A DNA stretch of 64,000 nt from Chlorobium sp. (GTDB lineage Bacteria; Bacteroidota; Chlorobiia; Chlorobiales; Chlorobiaceae), in the NCBI GenBank assembly GCA_013203905.1, contig JABMPC010000056.1, positions 1 to 64,000 of the forward strand. The letters run 5' to 3'. Under the pieces are notes generated by a model. It was given only the letters and a program-made list of their open reading frames with translations. It did not search any database and was not told where the DNA came from. Both the position numbers and the translations under genes were made by a program. Of the stretch, positions 24,102 to 33,454 are shown in pieces (the first letter of the stretch is position 1; every line of letters starts with the position of its first letter).

Positions 24102-26747
24102 TCACTCCTTCATTGTTTCAAACTCCTGACGAAGCCGCGGTTCATGAAGTGCCGCACCGAGGCTATCAATAACCCTTCCGGCCTCCTCCATCCGTCCTAC
24201 CGCCCGGTAAGCCCTGGCTATGGCATAAAACAGCCTCGGATTACGGGCGGGCGTTGTAAGGGAGCCCTGTTTTTCAAGATACGCAATATAGATGGAAGCT
24301 CCCTGTTTTTCCCCAAGTCGGGAATAAAGGGCAACAGCAGAACCCGCCAGCTCGGCGTTCAACCCGAAGCGCCCGGGGGGAAGAAGCTGAGTTGCGGTAT
24401 CAAGAACCTCCAGCGCCAGCTCCCCCCGTTTCAGGGTCCGGTTGCCGCCGGACGGCACCGGCACCGCAATGCTCTTCATGGGCTCATCGGCAAGATCAAG
24501 GGCAAGCCGGATAAGCAGTGGTGAATAGTTGGCGGCAAGACGCAGGGATGTCTCTTCAAGAAACACCGCAGGGTCGGCAAGATTCCGGTACTTGTATACC
24601 TGCAGCAGATTGGAGGAGAGCTTTACAGGATCAACAAAACTCATCGGGTCGGCGCTTTTCAGCGGCACCACTTTTGAAACCAGACCATCAAGGCGCAGAT
24701 AGCCTTCAAGCCCCATCATAGCGTTGGGGTCAACCGTCAGGGCAAAATATATTGGCCGATCGGCGAAATTATTCAGCACAATATCGTACACGGCAATGTC
24801 CTGCGGCCGGAGGTAGCCCTGGCCTCCATAGATAAGGCCGGGCTTGATTTTCCAGGGTATACTCTCAAGCGGCATAGAAGGAAGGCGGAGCCCGTGCTCC
24901 CGTGACTCCCGCTCCAGCAGTCGGGCGGATGGCCGGGAGGGCAGTTCAACCGCAGCTGAATCCATGGGAACATAGGTTATAGCCTCCAGCTCCTCATTGG
25001 TAAGGCTGAACAGAACCGGCCGGGCACCCCGGGGCGAGGAATTTTTGAGCTGCTGCAGATACCACCCTGTATTGGCAAGGCTCAAATTCACCACCCTCAC
25101 ATCTGTCCGTATCCCCTCCACCTCCTGCAGGTACCAGAGAGGGAAGGTGTCATTGTCACCATTGGTAAAGAGAATGGCGTCCCGCTCGCAGCTCTGCAGA
25201 ATGTTCCACCCCCAGTCCCACGAAACAAAGTTCCCTGAACGGTCGTGCGTCCGGTAATTGGCCTGCAGCATACGCCCGTTCACAAGCAGCGCAAGAACCG
25301 TCACCGTCAGCACGGAGAGCAGAAGCCGGCCTCTCTTCCCGTGGCTCTTCAGCCACACAGCAAGCTGATACCAGAGGCTTTCAACACCAATGCCTATCCA
25401 GAGGGCGAACGCAAAAAAACTGCCCGCATAACTGTAATCGCGCTCTCTGGGCTGCGGCTCCGTCTGGTTCAGATACACCACCAGTGCGGCCCCGGTCAGA
25501 ATAAAGAGCGCGGTGACAACCAGCCCCATCTTCCACTGCCTCCTGAAATGGGCCACCGCCCCGGCAAAGCCGACAAAAAAAGGAACTCCCCAGAGCACGG
25601 ACCAGTCGACGCCTGCCCCCTCACGCTGATCACTGCGGCCAATAAACTGCCATCCGAAGTAGCGCAAATACATACGGTCGAGCTGATACGACAGAAAATA
25701 GTCCAGATCACTCTTATAGCGACCGTAATAATACTGATGGACAGCTTCAGGCGACCAGCGCCTGGGAAAGAGGGGCATCTCGCCGTACTGTTCACGGTTC
25801 AGATAGGAGAAAAAAGCATCAGGCGTTGAAGGATTATTTTCATTGATGGGGGGAGACGCCTGCGCCCTTACATAAATAAGCCCGTATGATCCATATCCGA
25901 TAACAATCAGCATCACCGACATCAGCACCGTATTGAGCATCGCCATCCGGTGCTTCTGGGTATAATACACCCCATAGACAAGAATGGCGAGAAAGAGGAT
26001 GAGCCCCCCCCACGACGCCACCTGGAGAAGCGCCGGCAACCCCTTGATGATAAGGGTATATATGAGGAAAAACAGTGTCGAAGAACCCAGAACGAGAACG
26101 CTGAATGTTTTAAGGTTCACCTCAAAGCACCGGAAATAATAGACCAGAGCGATTGCAAAAACCGCAAGAAGGCTCAGAAGATGCACTCCTATCGACAGAC
26201 CTATCATATAGGCGGAAAGCAGAAGCCACCGTTCATGACCCTTTTCAGGATACTCCTCATGCCAGCGAAGGATAAGCCAGACCACCATGGCAGTAAACAA
26301 TGAGGAGAGTGCATAGACCTCCGTCTCAACAGCATTGAACCAGAAACTATCAGAAAAAGCAAGCGCAAGGGCGCCGATGACGGCGCCACCGAAAGCAGAG
26401 ACCTTCTCAGCCCCGTCCCAGTCATTCTGGGGGGTCGTGCGATACAGAGCAATCAGGCGGACAATGATCAGATAGGTCAGCATGACGGTGCCGGCACTTG
26501 CCAGCGTGCTGATAAGGTTTACCCTGGCCCCGATGTCCACCGGCACAGGCAGCATGGAGAAGAGGCGCCCGAGAAGCAGAAACAGCGGTGCTCCGGGAGG
26601 ATGGGGAACCCCGAGCGTCCGGGCCGTTGCAATGAACTCCCCGCAGTCCCAGAAGGAAAAGGTGGGAGCCATGGTGGCCAGATAGAGCAGTTCCGCACCC
26701 AGAAAAAGCAGAGCGGCTATGGAACGGTTGAGAACCCGGTTAGTCAT
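24102..26747 (-). CDS. DUF2723 (TMEM260-like) membrane glycosyltransferase with C-terminal TPR-like region
   Basis: An 881-residue membrane protein with about 12 helices in the first 500 residues and a large soluble C-terminal part ending in TPR-like helices (FYAIARAYRAVGRMEEAGRV). The N-terminal motif FSFWDCGEFIATARTLGVPH, with acidic residues in the first outer loop, marks DUF2723, a GT-C group related to protein O-mannosyltransferases and human TMEM260. YTNGD-like and SLANTGWYLQQL stretches are also typical of the family. Substrate is unknown; a role in envelope protein or lipid glycosylation is inferred. It lies between hemW and lpxA. Confidence 0.88.
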   Translation of the reverse strand: MTNRVLNRSIAALLFLGAELLYLATMAPTFSFWDCGEFIATARTLGVPHPPGAPLFLLLGRLFSMLPVPVDIGARVNLISTLASAGTVMLTYLIIVRLIALYRTTPQNDWDGAEKVSAFGGAVIGALALAFSDSFWFNAVETEVYALSSLFTAMVVWLILRWHEEYPEKGHERWLLLSAYMIGLSIGVHLLSLLAVFAIALVYYFRCFEVNLKTFSVLVLGSSTLFFLIYTLIIKGLPALLQVASWGGLILFLAILVYGVYYTQKHRMAMLNTVLMSVMLIVIGYGSYGLIYVRAQASPPINENNPSTPDAFFSYLNREQYGEMPLFPRRWSPEAVHQYYYGRYKSDLDYFLSYQLDRMYLRYFGWQFIGRSDQREGAGVDWSVLWGVPFFVGFAGAVAHFRRQWKMGLVVTALFILTGAALVVYLNQTEPQPRERDYSYAGSFFAFALWIGIGVESLWYQLAVWLKSHGKRGRLLLSVLTVTVLALLVNGRMLQANYRTHDRSGNFVSWDWGWNILQSCERDAILFTNGDNDTFPLWYLQEVEGIRTDVRVVNLSLANTGWYLQQLKNSSPRGARPVLFSLTNEELEAITYVPMDSAAVELPSRPSARLLERESREHGLRLPSMPLESIPWKIKPGLIYGGQGYLRPQDIAVYDIVLNNFADRPIYFALTVDPNAMMGLEGYLRLDGLVSKVVPLKSADPMSFVDPVKLSSNLLQVYKYRNLADPAVFLEETSLRLAANYSPLLIRLALDLADEPMKSIAVPVPSGGNRTLKRGELALEVLDTATQLLPPGRFGLNAELAGSAVALYSRLGEKQGASIYIAYLEKQGSLTTPARNPRLFYAIARAYRAVGRMEEAGRVIDSLGAALHEPRLRQEFETMKE

Positions 26748-26769
26748 GAACAGGATTGTATGGTGGTGG

Positions 26770-27891
26770 TCACGGAATCAACTCGGCCGCTATGAGATCG
26801 GCAAACAGAAAACCGTCGTCCGTAAGGTACAGGACATCGTTCTTCAGCGTAATCCAGCCCCGCTCTTGCATTGTCCCGAGGGCCTTCATCATCTCATTGG
26901 GTAATGTATTGCCTTTTCGTAAAAACTCAATGGCAAGTCCGCAGTTTATGCGCAGTGAAAGGAAAACCTGCTCTTCGAACCGCTCCCGCTCTCCAAGAAC
27001 TTCCCGAAACCCTTCCGCAGATTGAGGGGCTGAAAGATAACGCGACAGGCTTGCCTCGTTGGCAGTGCGCAACTCACCCTCTTCCGTTCTAAAAAAACTA
27101 TGAGCCGAGGGGCCGTACCCTATATAGGGCTCCCGCTTCCAGCTGGCAAGATTGTAGCGGGAATGGTGGCCGGGCATGGCAAAGTTTGAGACCTCATAGT
27201 GACCGTAGCCCGAGGCTTTAAGTTCCTTGAGCGCCTGCATATAGAAGCCCGCCTGATCACCATCGTCCGGCACCCTCACCCTCCCCGCAGCAACATCGCG
27301 GAACAGCAGCGTCCGGGGCTCAAGCGAGAGCATATAGACAGACACATGCTGCGCATCTGAGGCTTTTGCCCGCTCAAGATCGCCCTGCCATGCATCCCGG
27401 TTTTCACCCGGAACACCGCAGATGAGATCCAGACTGACGGAGTCAAACATTCGGGCGGCGTCGCGTGTGGCAGCCATTGCCTCCCGGGGAGAATGAGCCC
27501 TGCCGAGAGAGGCGAGCTTCTCCGAACTGAACGACTGGACACCGAGGCTGAGGCGGTTAACTCCCACGCTGTGAAGCTCACCCGCCACGCCTCCCGTCAG
27601 GTCTTCAGGATTGGCTTCAAGCGCAATTTCAATATCAGGAGCAAAAGAGCCGAGAGAGGCAACCTGTTCCAGCCAGCTGCCGAGAAGAGAGGGAGAAGCC
27701 ATTGAGGGGGTGCCGCCGCCGAAATGGATGGCACCTATCGTCTCTCCTTTCAGTAAAGAGGCACGGGAGGCAGTTTCACTGCGGAGCGCCTCAAAAAAGT
27801 CCTCCATCCGCAGAGTACCCGCAACCAGATAAAAATCACAGTAGGAGCAGCGTTTTCTGCAGAAAGGAATATGAACATAGAGGCTCAGCAT
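26770..27891 (-). CDS. hemW: HemW-like radical SAM protein (heme chaperone / oxygen-independent coproporphyrinogen oxidase family)
   Basis: A radical-SAM protein of 373 residues. SLYVHIPFCRKRCSYCDFY holds the CxxxCxxC cluster motif close to the N-terminus. GGGTPS, ALEANPEDL and GVNRLSLGVQSF are family marks, and the HemN C-terminal domain (CGLAIEF, ERGWI) follows. HemW lacks the extra N-terminal part of true HemN, which this protein also lacks, so it is more likely a heme chaperone than the oxidase. A TTG at 27918 would add nine residues and overlap gmhB by 8 nt; neither start has a clear Shine-Dalgarno. Confidence 0.87.
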   Translation of the reverse strand: MLSLYVHIPFCRKRCSYCDFYLVAGTLRMEDFFEALRSETASRASLLKGETIGAIHFGGGTPSMASPSLLGSWLEQVASLGSFAPDIEIALEANPEDLTGGVAGELHSVGVNRLSLGVQSFSSEKLASLGRAHSPREAMAATRDAARMFDSVSLDLICGVPGENRDAWQGDLERAKASDAQHVSVYMLSLEPRTLLFRDVAAGRVRVPDDGDQAGFYMQALKELKASGYGHYEVSNFAMPGHHSRYNLASWKREPYIGYGPSAHSFFRTEEGELRTANEASLSRYLSAPQSAEGFREVLGERERFEEQVFLSLRINCGLAIEFLRKGNTLPNEMMKALGTMQERGWITLKNDVLYLTDDGFLFADLIAAELIP

Positions 27892-27910
27892 GGCCGGGGA
27901 GAGTGTAGCG

Positions 27911-28495
27911 TCAGGCAAGAATATGGCTGGTCACCGCCTGATAGAGATTGTCAGCAACGAATTCAGGCACAATGCCATGCTCCCTGCAAATCTCCTCCTC
28001 GTTGTGGCCGGTTCTCACCAGTATCGAGCGGAGCGAGGCGGCTATGCCGCACTCCACATCAATCATCTTGTCGCCCACAAAAAACGATGCGCTGCGGTCA
28101 ACCTCATAGCCCTCTGCCCGGAAATCGGCAATCGCGCGGTCAACCATTCCGGTAGCAGGTTTACGGAAATCCTTGTACTGGTCGTATTCAGGATGAGGAT
28201 AGAGAGGATGTGAAGGGCAGTAGTAACAGCTGTCATAGGTTGCCTCATGCGGGGCAAGCAGCTCGTTGAGATATCGGTTGACCTCCTCCACCTGCTCAAC
28301 CGTGGCAATACCCCTTGCAATGCCCGCCTGATTGGTAACTATGACAATGCGAAACCCGGCGGCACGGGCAAGCGCCATTGCTTCAGCAGCACCCGGAATG
28401 ATTTTCAGCTGGTGATTCTCGGCAATGTAAGAGCCGGTATCTTCATTGATGGTGCCGTCCCTGTCAAGAAAAAGCACCCGTATTTTTTCACTCAT
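27911..28495 (-). CDS. gmhB: HAD-IIIA phosphatase, GmhB-like, with an incomplete zinc site
   Basis: A HAD phosphatase of 194 residues, most like D-glycero-D-manno-heptose 1,7-bisphosphate 7-phosphatase of LPS core synthesis. The nucleophile motif is FLDRDGTIN (D11, D13), motif II is IVTNQAG, and motif III/IV is RKPATGM with FFVGDKMIDVECG. In E. coli GmhB four residues (C-x-H and C-x-C) bind zinc. Here CYYCPSHP keeps one Cys and one His, but the CxC before RKP is replaced by KDF, so zinc binding is doubtful. It is 3 nt downstream of the glgA-like gene. Confidence 0.82.
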   Translation of the reverse strand: MSEKIRVLFLDRDGTINEDTGSYIAENHQLKIIPGAAEAMALARAAGFRIVIVTNQAGIARGIATVEQVEEVNRYLNELLAPHEATYDSCYYCPSHPLYPHPEYDQYKDFRKPATGMVDRAIADFRAEGYEVDRSASFFVGDKMIDVECGIAASLRSILVRTGHNEEEICREHGIVPEFVADNLYQAVTSHILA

Positions 28496-28498
28496 CGA

Positions 28499-29968
28499 TC
28501 AGGACTCCAGCAGTTCACGATACAGCCCGCCATACTCTTCAGCCGAATGCTTCCAGCTGAAATCGCGTGACATGGCCCGACCAACAATCTCCTGCCAGCG
28601 CTCACTGTCGTCATAGAGGCTGACCGCCTCCTCAAGCCTTGCAACAAGCGCCTTTGGTGTGTAGTCGTTAAAAATGAACCCGGAACCCTCCTTTTCAGAA
28701 TAGTCGTCAATAGTTTCAACAATACCCCCACCGGCAAAGGCTACCGGAATGGTGCCATAACTCATGGCAAACATCTGCAGCATGCCGCACGACTCTATTT
28801 TCCCCGGCATAAGCAGAATATCGAACCCTGCAATGGCAAGGTGTATAAAGCTGTCGGGGCAGTCGGTATGCAGACTCACCGTTTCGGGATGGTCGTCAGC
28901 AAACTCCCTGAACTGTTTCTCATATTTCTGGTCCCCTGAACCGCAGATAACCAGCTGAATATCCATGGCGGCAAGCTTTTTCAGACTGCCGGCAATCAGC
29001 CCGGCTCCCTGAAACTCATCAAAATTCATGATAACGCCAACAACCGGACGGTCTGTATCCGAAGGAAGCTTTATCTCCTCCAGAAGAGCCAGTTTATTCT
29101 CGCTTTTGCCCTCCATCCGCTCCGCGCCATAGCGTTTTTTAATGAGTTTGTCGGTAGATGGATTCCACTGGCGTATATCAATACCATTGACAATGCCATG
29201 CAGATCAACATTCCTCTCGCCAAGAACCTCACCAAGACCGAATGCATTTCCAGCTTTCCCTGTAATCTCTTTGGCATAAGAGGGGGAGGTCGTTGTCAGC
29301 ATATCTGCATGCTCAACCCCTGTATGGAGCATGTTGACATTGTCGCCACTCCGGTGGAGTTCGGAACATACCTCGTCGGGGAGCAGCTTCTGCAGCACCT
29401 TGAATGGAAGGATCCCCTGACGGTATACATTATGAATGGTCATAGCCGTCTTGATGCCGCGGAAAAACTCATGGTCGCGGTAGATGGTTTTCAGCAGAAG
29501 GGGTACAAGCGACGCATACCAGTCGTGGCAATGGATGATATCGGGTCTCCACCCCAGCCGCTGCAAGGTCTCAAGCACACCAACATTGAAAAAAGCGACC
29601 TTTTCAGCAAGAGCTTTCAGTTCACTTTGCAGAGGGGTATCGGTAAAGAGACCGTTGCGCTTGAAATATTTCTCATTATAGAGAAAATAGGTCTGTATCT
29701 TGCTTGAAGGAAGAGCCGTAACCTTTACATTCAGAAGTTCGGTCTTCTCTTTCAGGGGGACCTCAATATCTGAAAGACGCAGAACATCATGAAGCCGGAA
29801 CTTCCGGTCATTGATGGCGCCGTATTTGGGCATCATAATACGGGCATCAAACCCCTCTTCCTCAAGGGCTTGGGGAAATGATGCCATAAAATCCGCCAAA
29901 GCACTGGTTCTTACAAAGGGGGATACTTCACCGGATATATAAAGAACCTTGAAATTTCGTCTGGACAT
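28499..29968 (-). CDS. glgA: Glycogen synthase-like glycosyltransferase (GT5), divergent active site
   Basis: A GT-B protein of 489 residues with the overall GlgA layout: LYISGEVSPF at the start, IIHCHDWYASLVP, TIHNVYRQG and HGIVNGID. In ordinary GlgA the KTGGLAD loop binds ADP-glucose; here it reads RTSALAD (20-26). The SRL..QKG segment that supplies an Arg and a Lys to the sugar diphosphate reads MNFDEFQG (about 314-321), without either. The Glu of EPCG is kept (E392, in IESCG). It may be inactive, regulatory or use another donor. It heads the nine-gene minus-strand run. Confidence 0.8.
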   Translation of the reverse strand: MSRRNFKVLYISGEVSPFVRTSALADFMASFPQALEEEGFDARIMMPKYGAINDRKFRLHDVLRLSDIEVPLKEKTELLNVKVTALPSSKIQTYFLYNEKYFKRNGLFTDTPLQSELKALAEKVAFFNVGVLETLQRLGWRPDIIHCHDWYASLVPLLLKTIYRDHEFFRGIKTAMTIHNVYRQGILPFKVLQKLLPDEVCSELHRSGDNVNMLHTGVEHADMLTTTSPSYAKEITGKAGNAFGLGEVLGERNVDLHGIVNGIDIRQWNPSTDKLIKKRYGAERMEGKSENKLALLEEIKLPSDTDRPVVGVIMNFDEFQGAGLIAGSLKKLAAMDIQLVICGSGDQKYEKQFREFADDHPETVSLHTDCPDSFIHLAIAGFDILLMPGKIESCGMLQMFAMSYGTIPVAFAGGGIVETIDDYSEKEGSGFIFNDYTPKALVARLEEAVSLYDDSERWQEIVGRAMSRDFSWKHSAEEYGGLYRELLES

Positions 29969-30096
29969 CTATGGTGACAATCGATCTATAATTTTTCAGC
30001 AAAAACTTTCATAGAACTGCATTACTTTTTAATTTACGAATTTTCAGAGAGAGATACAATTTCAGCCTGCCCCGACAGGAAACCCTCAGGAGAAGC

Positions 30097-31896
30097 ATGA
30101 AGAGACCAACGAGCATCCTGAACGCCATCCTCGTTCTTCTCGCCCTTGCTGCTTCGGGCTGCGCATCAGACGCCCCGCCCTCCGGCGGCCCCACCGACCC
30201 TCAGCCCAGAGAGGTGCTCTTCTCAGACCCCGACTCAGGCTCCGTCAACACCAGCCCCTCAAAAATCCGGCTTCTCTTCAGCCATCCGGTAACGGCTCGC
30301 CAGCTTCTTTACGCAATCCATTTCTCGCCCGAAGTGGACAACTACCATGTCACCGTCAATGGCAACGAAGGGGAGATCGTGTTTTTCAACCGGTTTGAAG
30401 CGAACCGTACATACATCCTCACCCTCAACAAAAGCCTGCTGGGAAACTATACCCTCCCCTTTGCAACCGGAGCAAAGCTCGACACAAGCTCCATCAGCGG
30501 CTCAGTCCAGAACGCTGATCTCTCGCCCGCCGCCAGCGCATTCGTGATGGCCTTCCAGAATCCAGGCACAAACGGAAGCACTCCCGACATGCGCAACGAC
30601 CGCCCGGATTATCTTGCCCAGACGGACGCCTCCGGATCATTCCACTTCAGCCATCTCGCACCGGGCTCATACAGTCTCATGGCCTTCGACGACAGCAACG
30701 CCAACATGCGCTGGAACCGCAGCACCGAAGCAATCGGTCTGAGCTGCTACAGAGCGGTTCCAGTTGGATCAAAAAACATAGCCCTCCGTCTTACCGGTCC
30801 TGATGCCGACCATCCCGGCATCGCCGCATGCCGCCCGCTTGAACGGCAGCTTCTGGAACTCACCTACACAGAGCCGGTTGAACCAGCCGACATCGATATC
30901 AAAGAAATTCTGATACATCACGCCAAAACACATAAACCCGTACCGGTGCTCGACTGGTACAGCCCCGTTCCAGCCTCCGCAAGCACAAAAATCCGCGTCC
31001 TCTGCGGACCACTGAAAACCGGAGAGCCTTACATCATTACTGACCGGAAGGCAGGAACAAACAAAGTCCTGTTCTACCCCACCAGGTTCACCGCAGAAAA
31101 ATTGCCCATCAGCATCAGCATGACACCTGCCGACAAAAGCAGCCCGGGATACATGAACACCGTCTGGCCAGAACTCGGAAACACCGCGGTGATAAGCTTC
31201 TCACGGCCAGTTACCAAAAACGCCATACGAAGTGCAGCCGTACTCTCTGAATCCGGCCGCCGCACCCCGGAAACACTCGAATACGCACTGAAACAGATTG
31301 ACGCCAGAACATTCAGCATGCAACCCACCGCAGGGTTCAGGCCGGGAGCCGCCTACACCCTTTCAATAGACTCAGCTGCGGTCAACGGCAACCCCCCCGA
31401 AGAAAGCGTCCGAACCACTCGAATCTCACGCTTCACAGCCGCCGACACCAGCAATACAGGAGGGATTTCGGGTACCTGCTGGTCACCACGCGGACCGGTC
31501 ATCGTTGAGGCACGAGCATCAAAGGGAGCACTCCCCCATCGGGTACCGGGCGTGCAGAAAGGACGGAACTCTTTCAGCTATGCAATGACGGGGCTCGCTC
31601 CCGGCAGTTACACAATCAGCGCATTTGTGGCGGAGGACGGAAATGAACAGGAGCTCTACAGGCAGAAATGGCGCCCCGGAACCCTCACCCCTCTAACACC
31701 CTCAGCCCCATTCGGCCTGCATCCGGGCAATGTCCGGGTGAGAGCTCAGTGGATGGCTGAAAGTATTGACATAGACATTATGAACACCGCCCCGGGTACG
31801 ATAACGCCAGACTCTCTCAAAGGCGGCTCCCGAATCCGAAGCCTCAGAAATCAGCAGCAGCCATCCCCGCAAAAACCAGAACCATCAGTCCAATGA
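30097..31896 (+). CDS. Outer-membrane-type lipoprotein with N-terminal Ig-like (Big_5) domain
   Basis: A 599-residue predicted lipoprotein: signal peptide and lipobox AASGC (Cys22), then the Pro/Gly-rich SGGPTDPQPRE linker typical of Bacteroidetes/Chlorobi Big_5 lipoproteins. A Big_5-like Ig domain follows (about 38-125, with RLLFSHPVT and ALNKSL-like strands), then a carboxypeptidase-regulatory-like beta domain (ISGSVQNADLSPAASAF, FSHLAPGSYSLMAFDD), further beta-rich domains and a second APGSYTISAF repeat near residue 510. Likely surface or periplasmic; no enzyme motif seen. AGGAG lies 4 nt before the ATG. Its stop overlaps the bchJ start (ATGA). Confidence 0.82.
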   Translation: MKRPTSILNAILVLLALAASGCASDAPPSGGPTDPQPREVLFSDPDSGSVNTSPSKIRLLFSHPVTARQLLYAIHFSPEVDNYHVTVNGNEGEIVFFNRFEANRTYILTLNKSLLGNYTLPFATGAKLDTSSISGSVQNADLSPAASAFVMAFQNPGTNGSTPDMRNDRPDYLAQTDASGSFHFSHLAPGSYSLMAFDDSNANMRWNRSTEAIGLSCYRAVPVGSKNIALRLTGPDADHPGIAACRPLERQLLELTYTEPVEPADIDIKEILIHHAKTHKPVPVLDWYSPVPASASTKIRVLCGPLKTGEPYIITDRKAGTNKVLFYPTRFTAEKLPISISMTPADKSSPGYMNTVWPELGNTAVISFSRPVTKNAIRSAAVLSESGRRTPETLEYALKQIDARTFSMQPTAGFRPGAAYTLSIDSAAVNGNPPEESVRTTRISRFTAADTSNTGGISGTCWSPRGPVIVEARASKGALPHRVPGVQKGRNSFSYAMTGLAPGSYTISAFVAEDGNEQELYRQKWRPGTLTPLTPSAPFGLHPGNVRVRAQWMAESIDIDIMNTAPGTITPDSLKGGSRIRSLRNQQQPSPQKPEPSVQ

Positions 31897-32477
31897 CCGC
31901 CACACCCGCCACCCCATCAAAAATAGGACCGAACTCCATCATCCAGACCTGCAACGCCCTTGAGGCCTCCATGGGAAAAGAGGAAGCCGAAGCGCTGCTG
32001 AGCAGAATCGGCCAAGGCCACTTCATCGGCAACCTCCCCACCGACATGACAGATGAATCGAAATTCCACGCGCTCGTCACCGCCCTCGACACAGAAATCG
32101 GAGCAAAGAAAACCGAAGCCATCCTTGAAGAATCAGGCAGGCGAACGGCAGAATACCTTCTCCGGGTCAGAATTCCGGGCCTCTTCCAGAAATTCCTCAA
32201 GCTTTTGCCTGCCGGACCCGCCTTCAGCCTTCTCTTTTTTGCCATCAGCAAAAACGCCTGGACCTTCGCAGGAAGCGGTGAATTCGCCTATACCACCGGA
32301 AAGAACCCAGTCATAACCCTCAAGGTTATCCACCCCTCACGCCCTTCTGTCGGCAGCTTCTTCCTCGGAACATTCACCCACCTCGTACACGCACTCGTCA
32401 ACACCAAGGCTGCCATCACCCCCACCATCCAGCCAAGCGCATCCTCACTGAACTGCACCTACCGCGTCAGCCTGTAA
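31893..32477 (+). CDS. bchJ: BchJ, V4R-domain bacteriochlorophyll synthesis protein
   Basis: A 194-residue soluble protein with the V4R fold: EEAEALLSRIGQGHFIG at the start and GGxxEY-like AGSGEFAYTTGKNPVI near 125-140, with Cys only near the C-terminus (SLNCTYRV). BchJ was first proposed as the 8-vinyl reductase of chlorophyllide; later work in C. tepidum assigned that activity to BciA and left BchJ a helper or substrate-channel role (from memory). It overlaps the lipoprotein gene by 4 nt and faces bchL across a shared terminator. Confidence 0.8.
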   Translation: MTATPATPSKIGPNSIIQTCNALEASMGKEEAEALLSRIGQGHFIGNLPTDMTDESKFHALVTALDTEIGAKKTEAILEESGRRTAEYLLRVRIPGLFQKFLKLLPAGPAFSLLFFAISKNAWTFAGSGEFAYTTGKNPVITLKVIHPSRPSVGSFFLGTFTHLVHALVNTKAAITPTIQPSASSLNCTYRVSL

Positions 32478-32534
32478 CCCTGGTGCACTGTTTACAAGGA
32501 GGCAGTAACCGCTCAACCTAAAGCCTGGTCCTTA

Positions 32535-32568
32535 AGCAAAAAGCCCCGCTGTTGCGGGGCTTTTTGCT
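32535..32568. terminator. Bidirectional intrinsic terminator between bchJ and bchL
   Basis: Perfect 15-bp stem AGCAAAAAGCCCCGC (32535-32549) with 32554-32568, TGTT loop. A GC-rich top and an A/T-rich base give a T-run on both strands. It serves bchJ (plus) and the purA-bchNBL run (minus). Confidence 0.88.
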
Positions 32569-32590
32569 GGTATATGCCGGGTCAGCTGGC

Positions 32591-33418
32591 TTACTGCCAG
32601 CCGCCAACTATTTCAAAGATTTCGCGATCGCCTATAGGCTCCGGAATCGAAGCCGGAGGATTTTCACCCATAAGGGTATCGGCAATTTCGTTGTAGGGAA
32701 TCAGGCACTCCGCCTTTCCGGGAGTGTCTTCCATAGCAAAGAGGGTTTTGCCTGCAAAGCGGCTTTTGCGGATCAGTTCGTGATAGGGAACCTTGGCAAG
32801 AAGCCTCGTACCCACTTTATCGGCAAACTGGTCAAGCATGTTGGTGCCTCCGCCGGTGGTGTAGTCAACCCGATTGGCCACAATTCCCGCCAGCTTCACC
32901 TTGTAACGCACACTCTTCTGCTCGATAGCCATGCAGAGACGGTTGGCGGCAAAAATGCTGTCGAAGTCGTTGGTGGCAATGATGATGGCATAATCGGCAT
33001 AGTTCAAGGGGGCGCTGAACCCGCCGCAGACCACATCGCCAAGGACATCAAAAAGAATAACATCGTACTTGTCATAGAGGCCGAGTTCCTGCAGGAGTGT
33101 CACCGATTCACCGACAACATACCCGCCGCATCCGCTGCCGGCAGGAGGGCCGCCCGCCTCAAGACCATCGATGCCGGCAAATCCGGTTTCAATAACATCT
33201 TCGGCCGTCAGCTCTTCGTGATGAAAATCAACCTCTTCAAGAGCCTCAATCACGGTTTTCTGGAGTTTCCCGGTAATGGGAAAGGTGCTGTCGTGTTTGG
33301 GGTCGCAGCCAATCTGAAGCACTTTGGCGCCTTTCAGGGCAAGTGCTGCAGAAATATTGGCACTGGTGGTGCTTTTACCGATGCCACCTTTACCGTATAC
33401 AGCCAGAACTAAACTCAT
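32591..33418 (-). CDS. bchL: Light-independent protochlorophyllide reductase, iron protein BchL
   Basis: ATP-dependent electron donor of dark-operative protochlorophyllide oxidoreductase, a NifH relative. The 275-residue protein has the P-loop [12 protein letters not shown] (about 8-19), switch I DPKHDST, the two [4Fe-4S] cysteines in [10 protein letters not shown] and [11 protein letters not shown], and switch II FDVLGD. It passes electrons to BchN/BchB to reduce ring D of protochlorophyllide. It starts 36 nt after bchB and ends at the shared terminator. Confidence 0.98.
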   Translation of the reverse strand: MSLVLAVYGKGGIGKSTTSANISAALALKGAKVLQIGCDPKHDSTFPITGKLQKTVIEALEEVDFHHEELTAEDVIETGFAGIDGLEAGGPPAGSGCGGYVVGESVTLLQELGLYDKYDVILFDVLGDVVCGGFSAPLNYADYAIIIATNDFDSIFAANRLCMAIEQKSVRYKVKLAGIVANRVDYTTGGGTNMLDQFADKVGTRLLAKVPYHELIRKSRFAGKTLFAMEDTPGKAECLIPYNEIADTLMGENPPASIPEPIGDREIFEIVGGWQ

Positions 33419-33454
33419 AATGCTTGCATGTCAATTGTATTGAAAAGAAAACCC

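Noticed and set aside
23331-24524. 397-codon open frame on the plus strand
   Set aside because: Antisense to lpxA and the DUF2723 gene, both clearly real; its composition is not protein-like.
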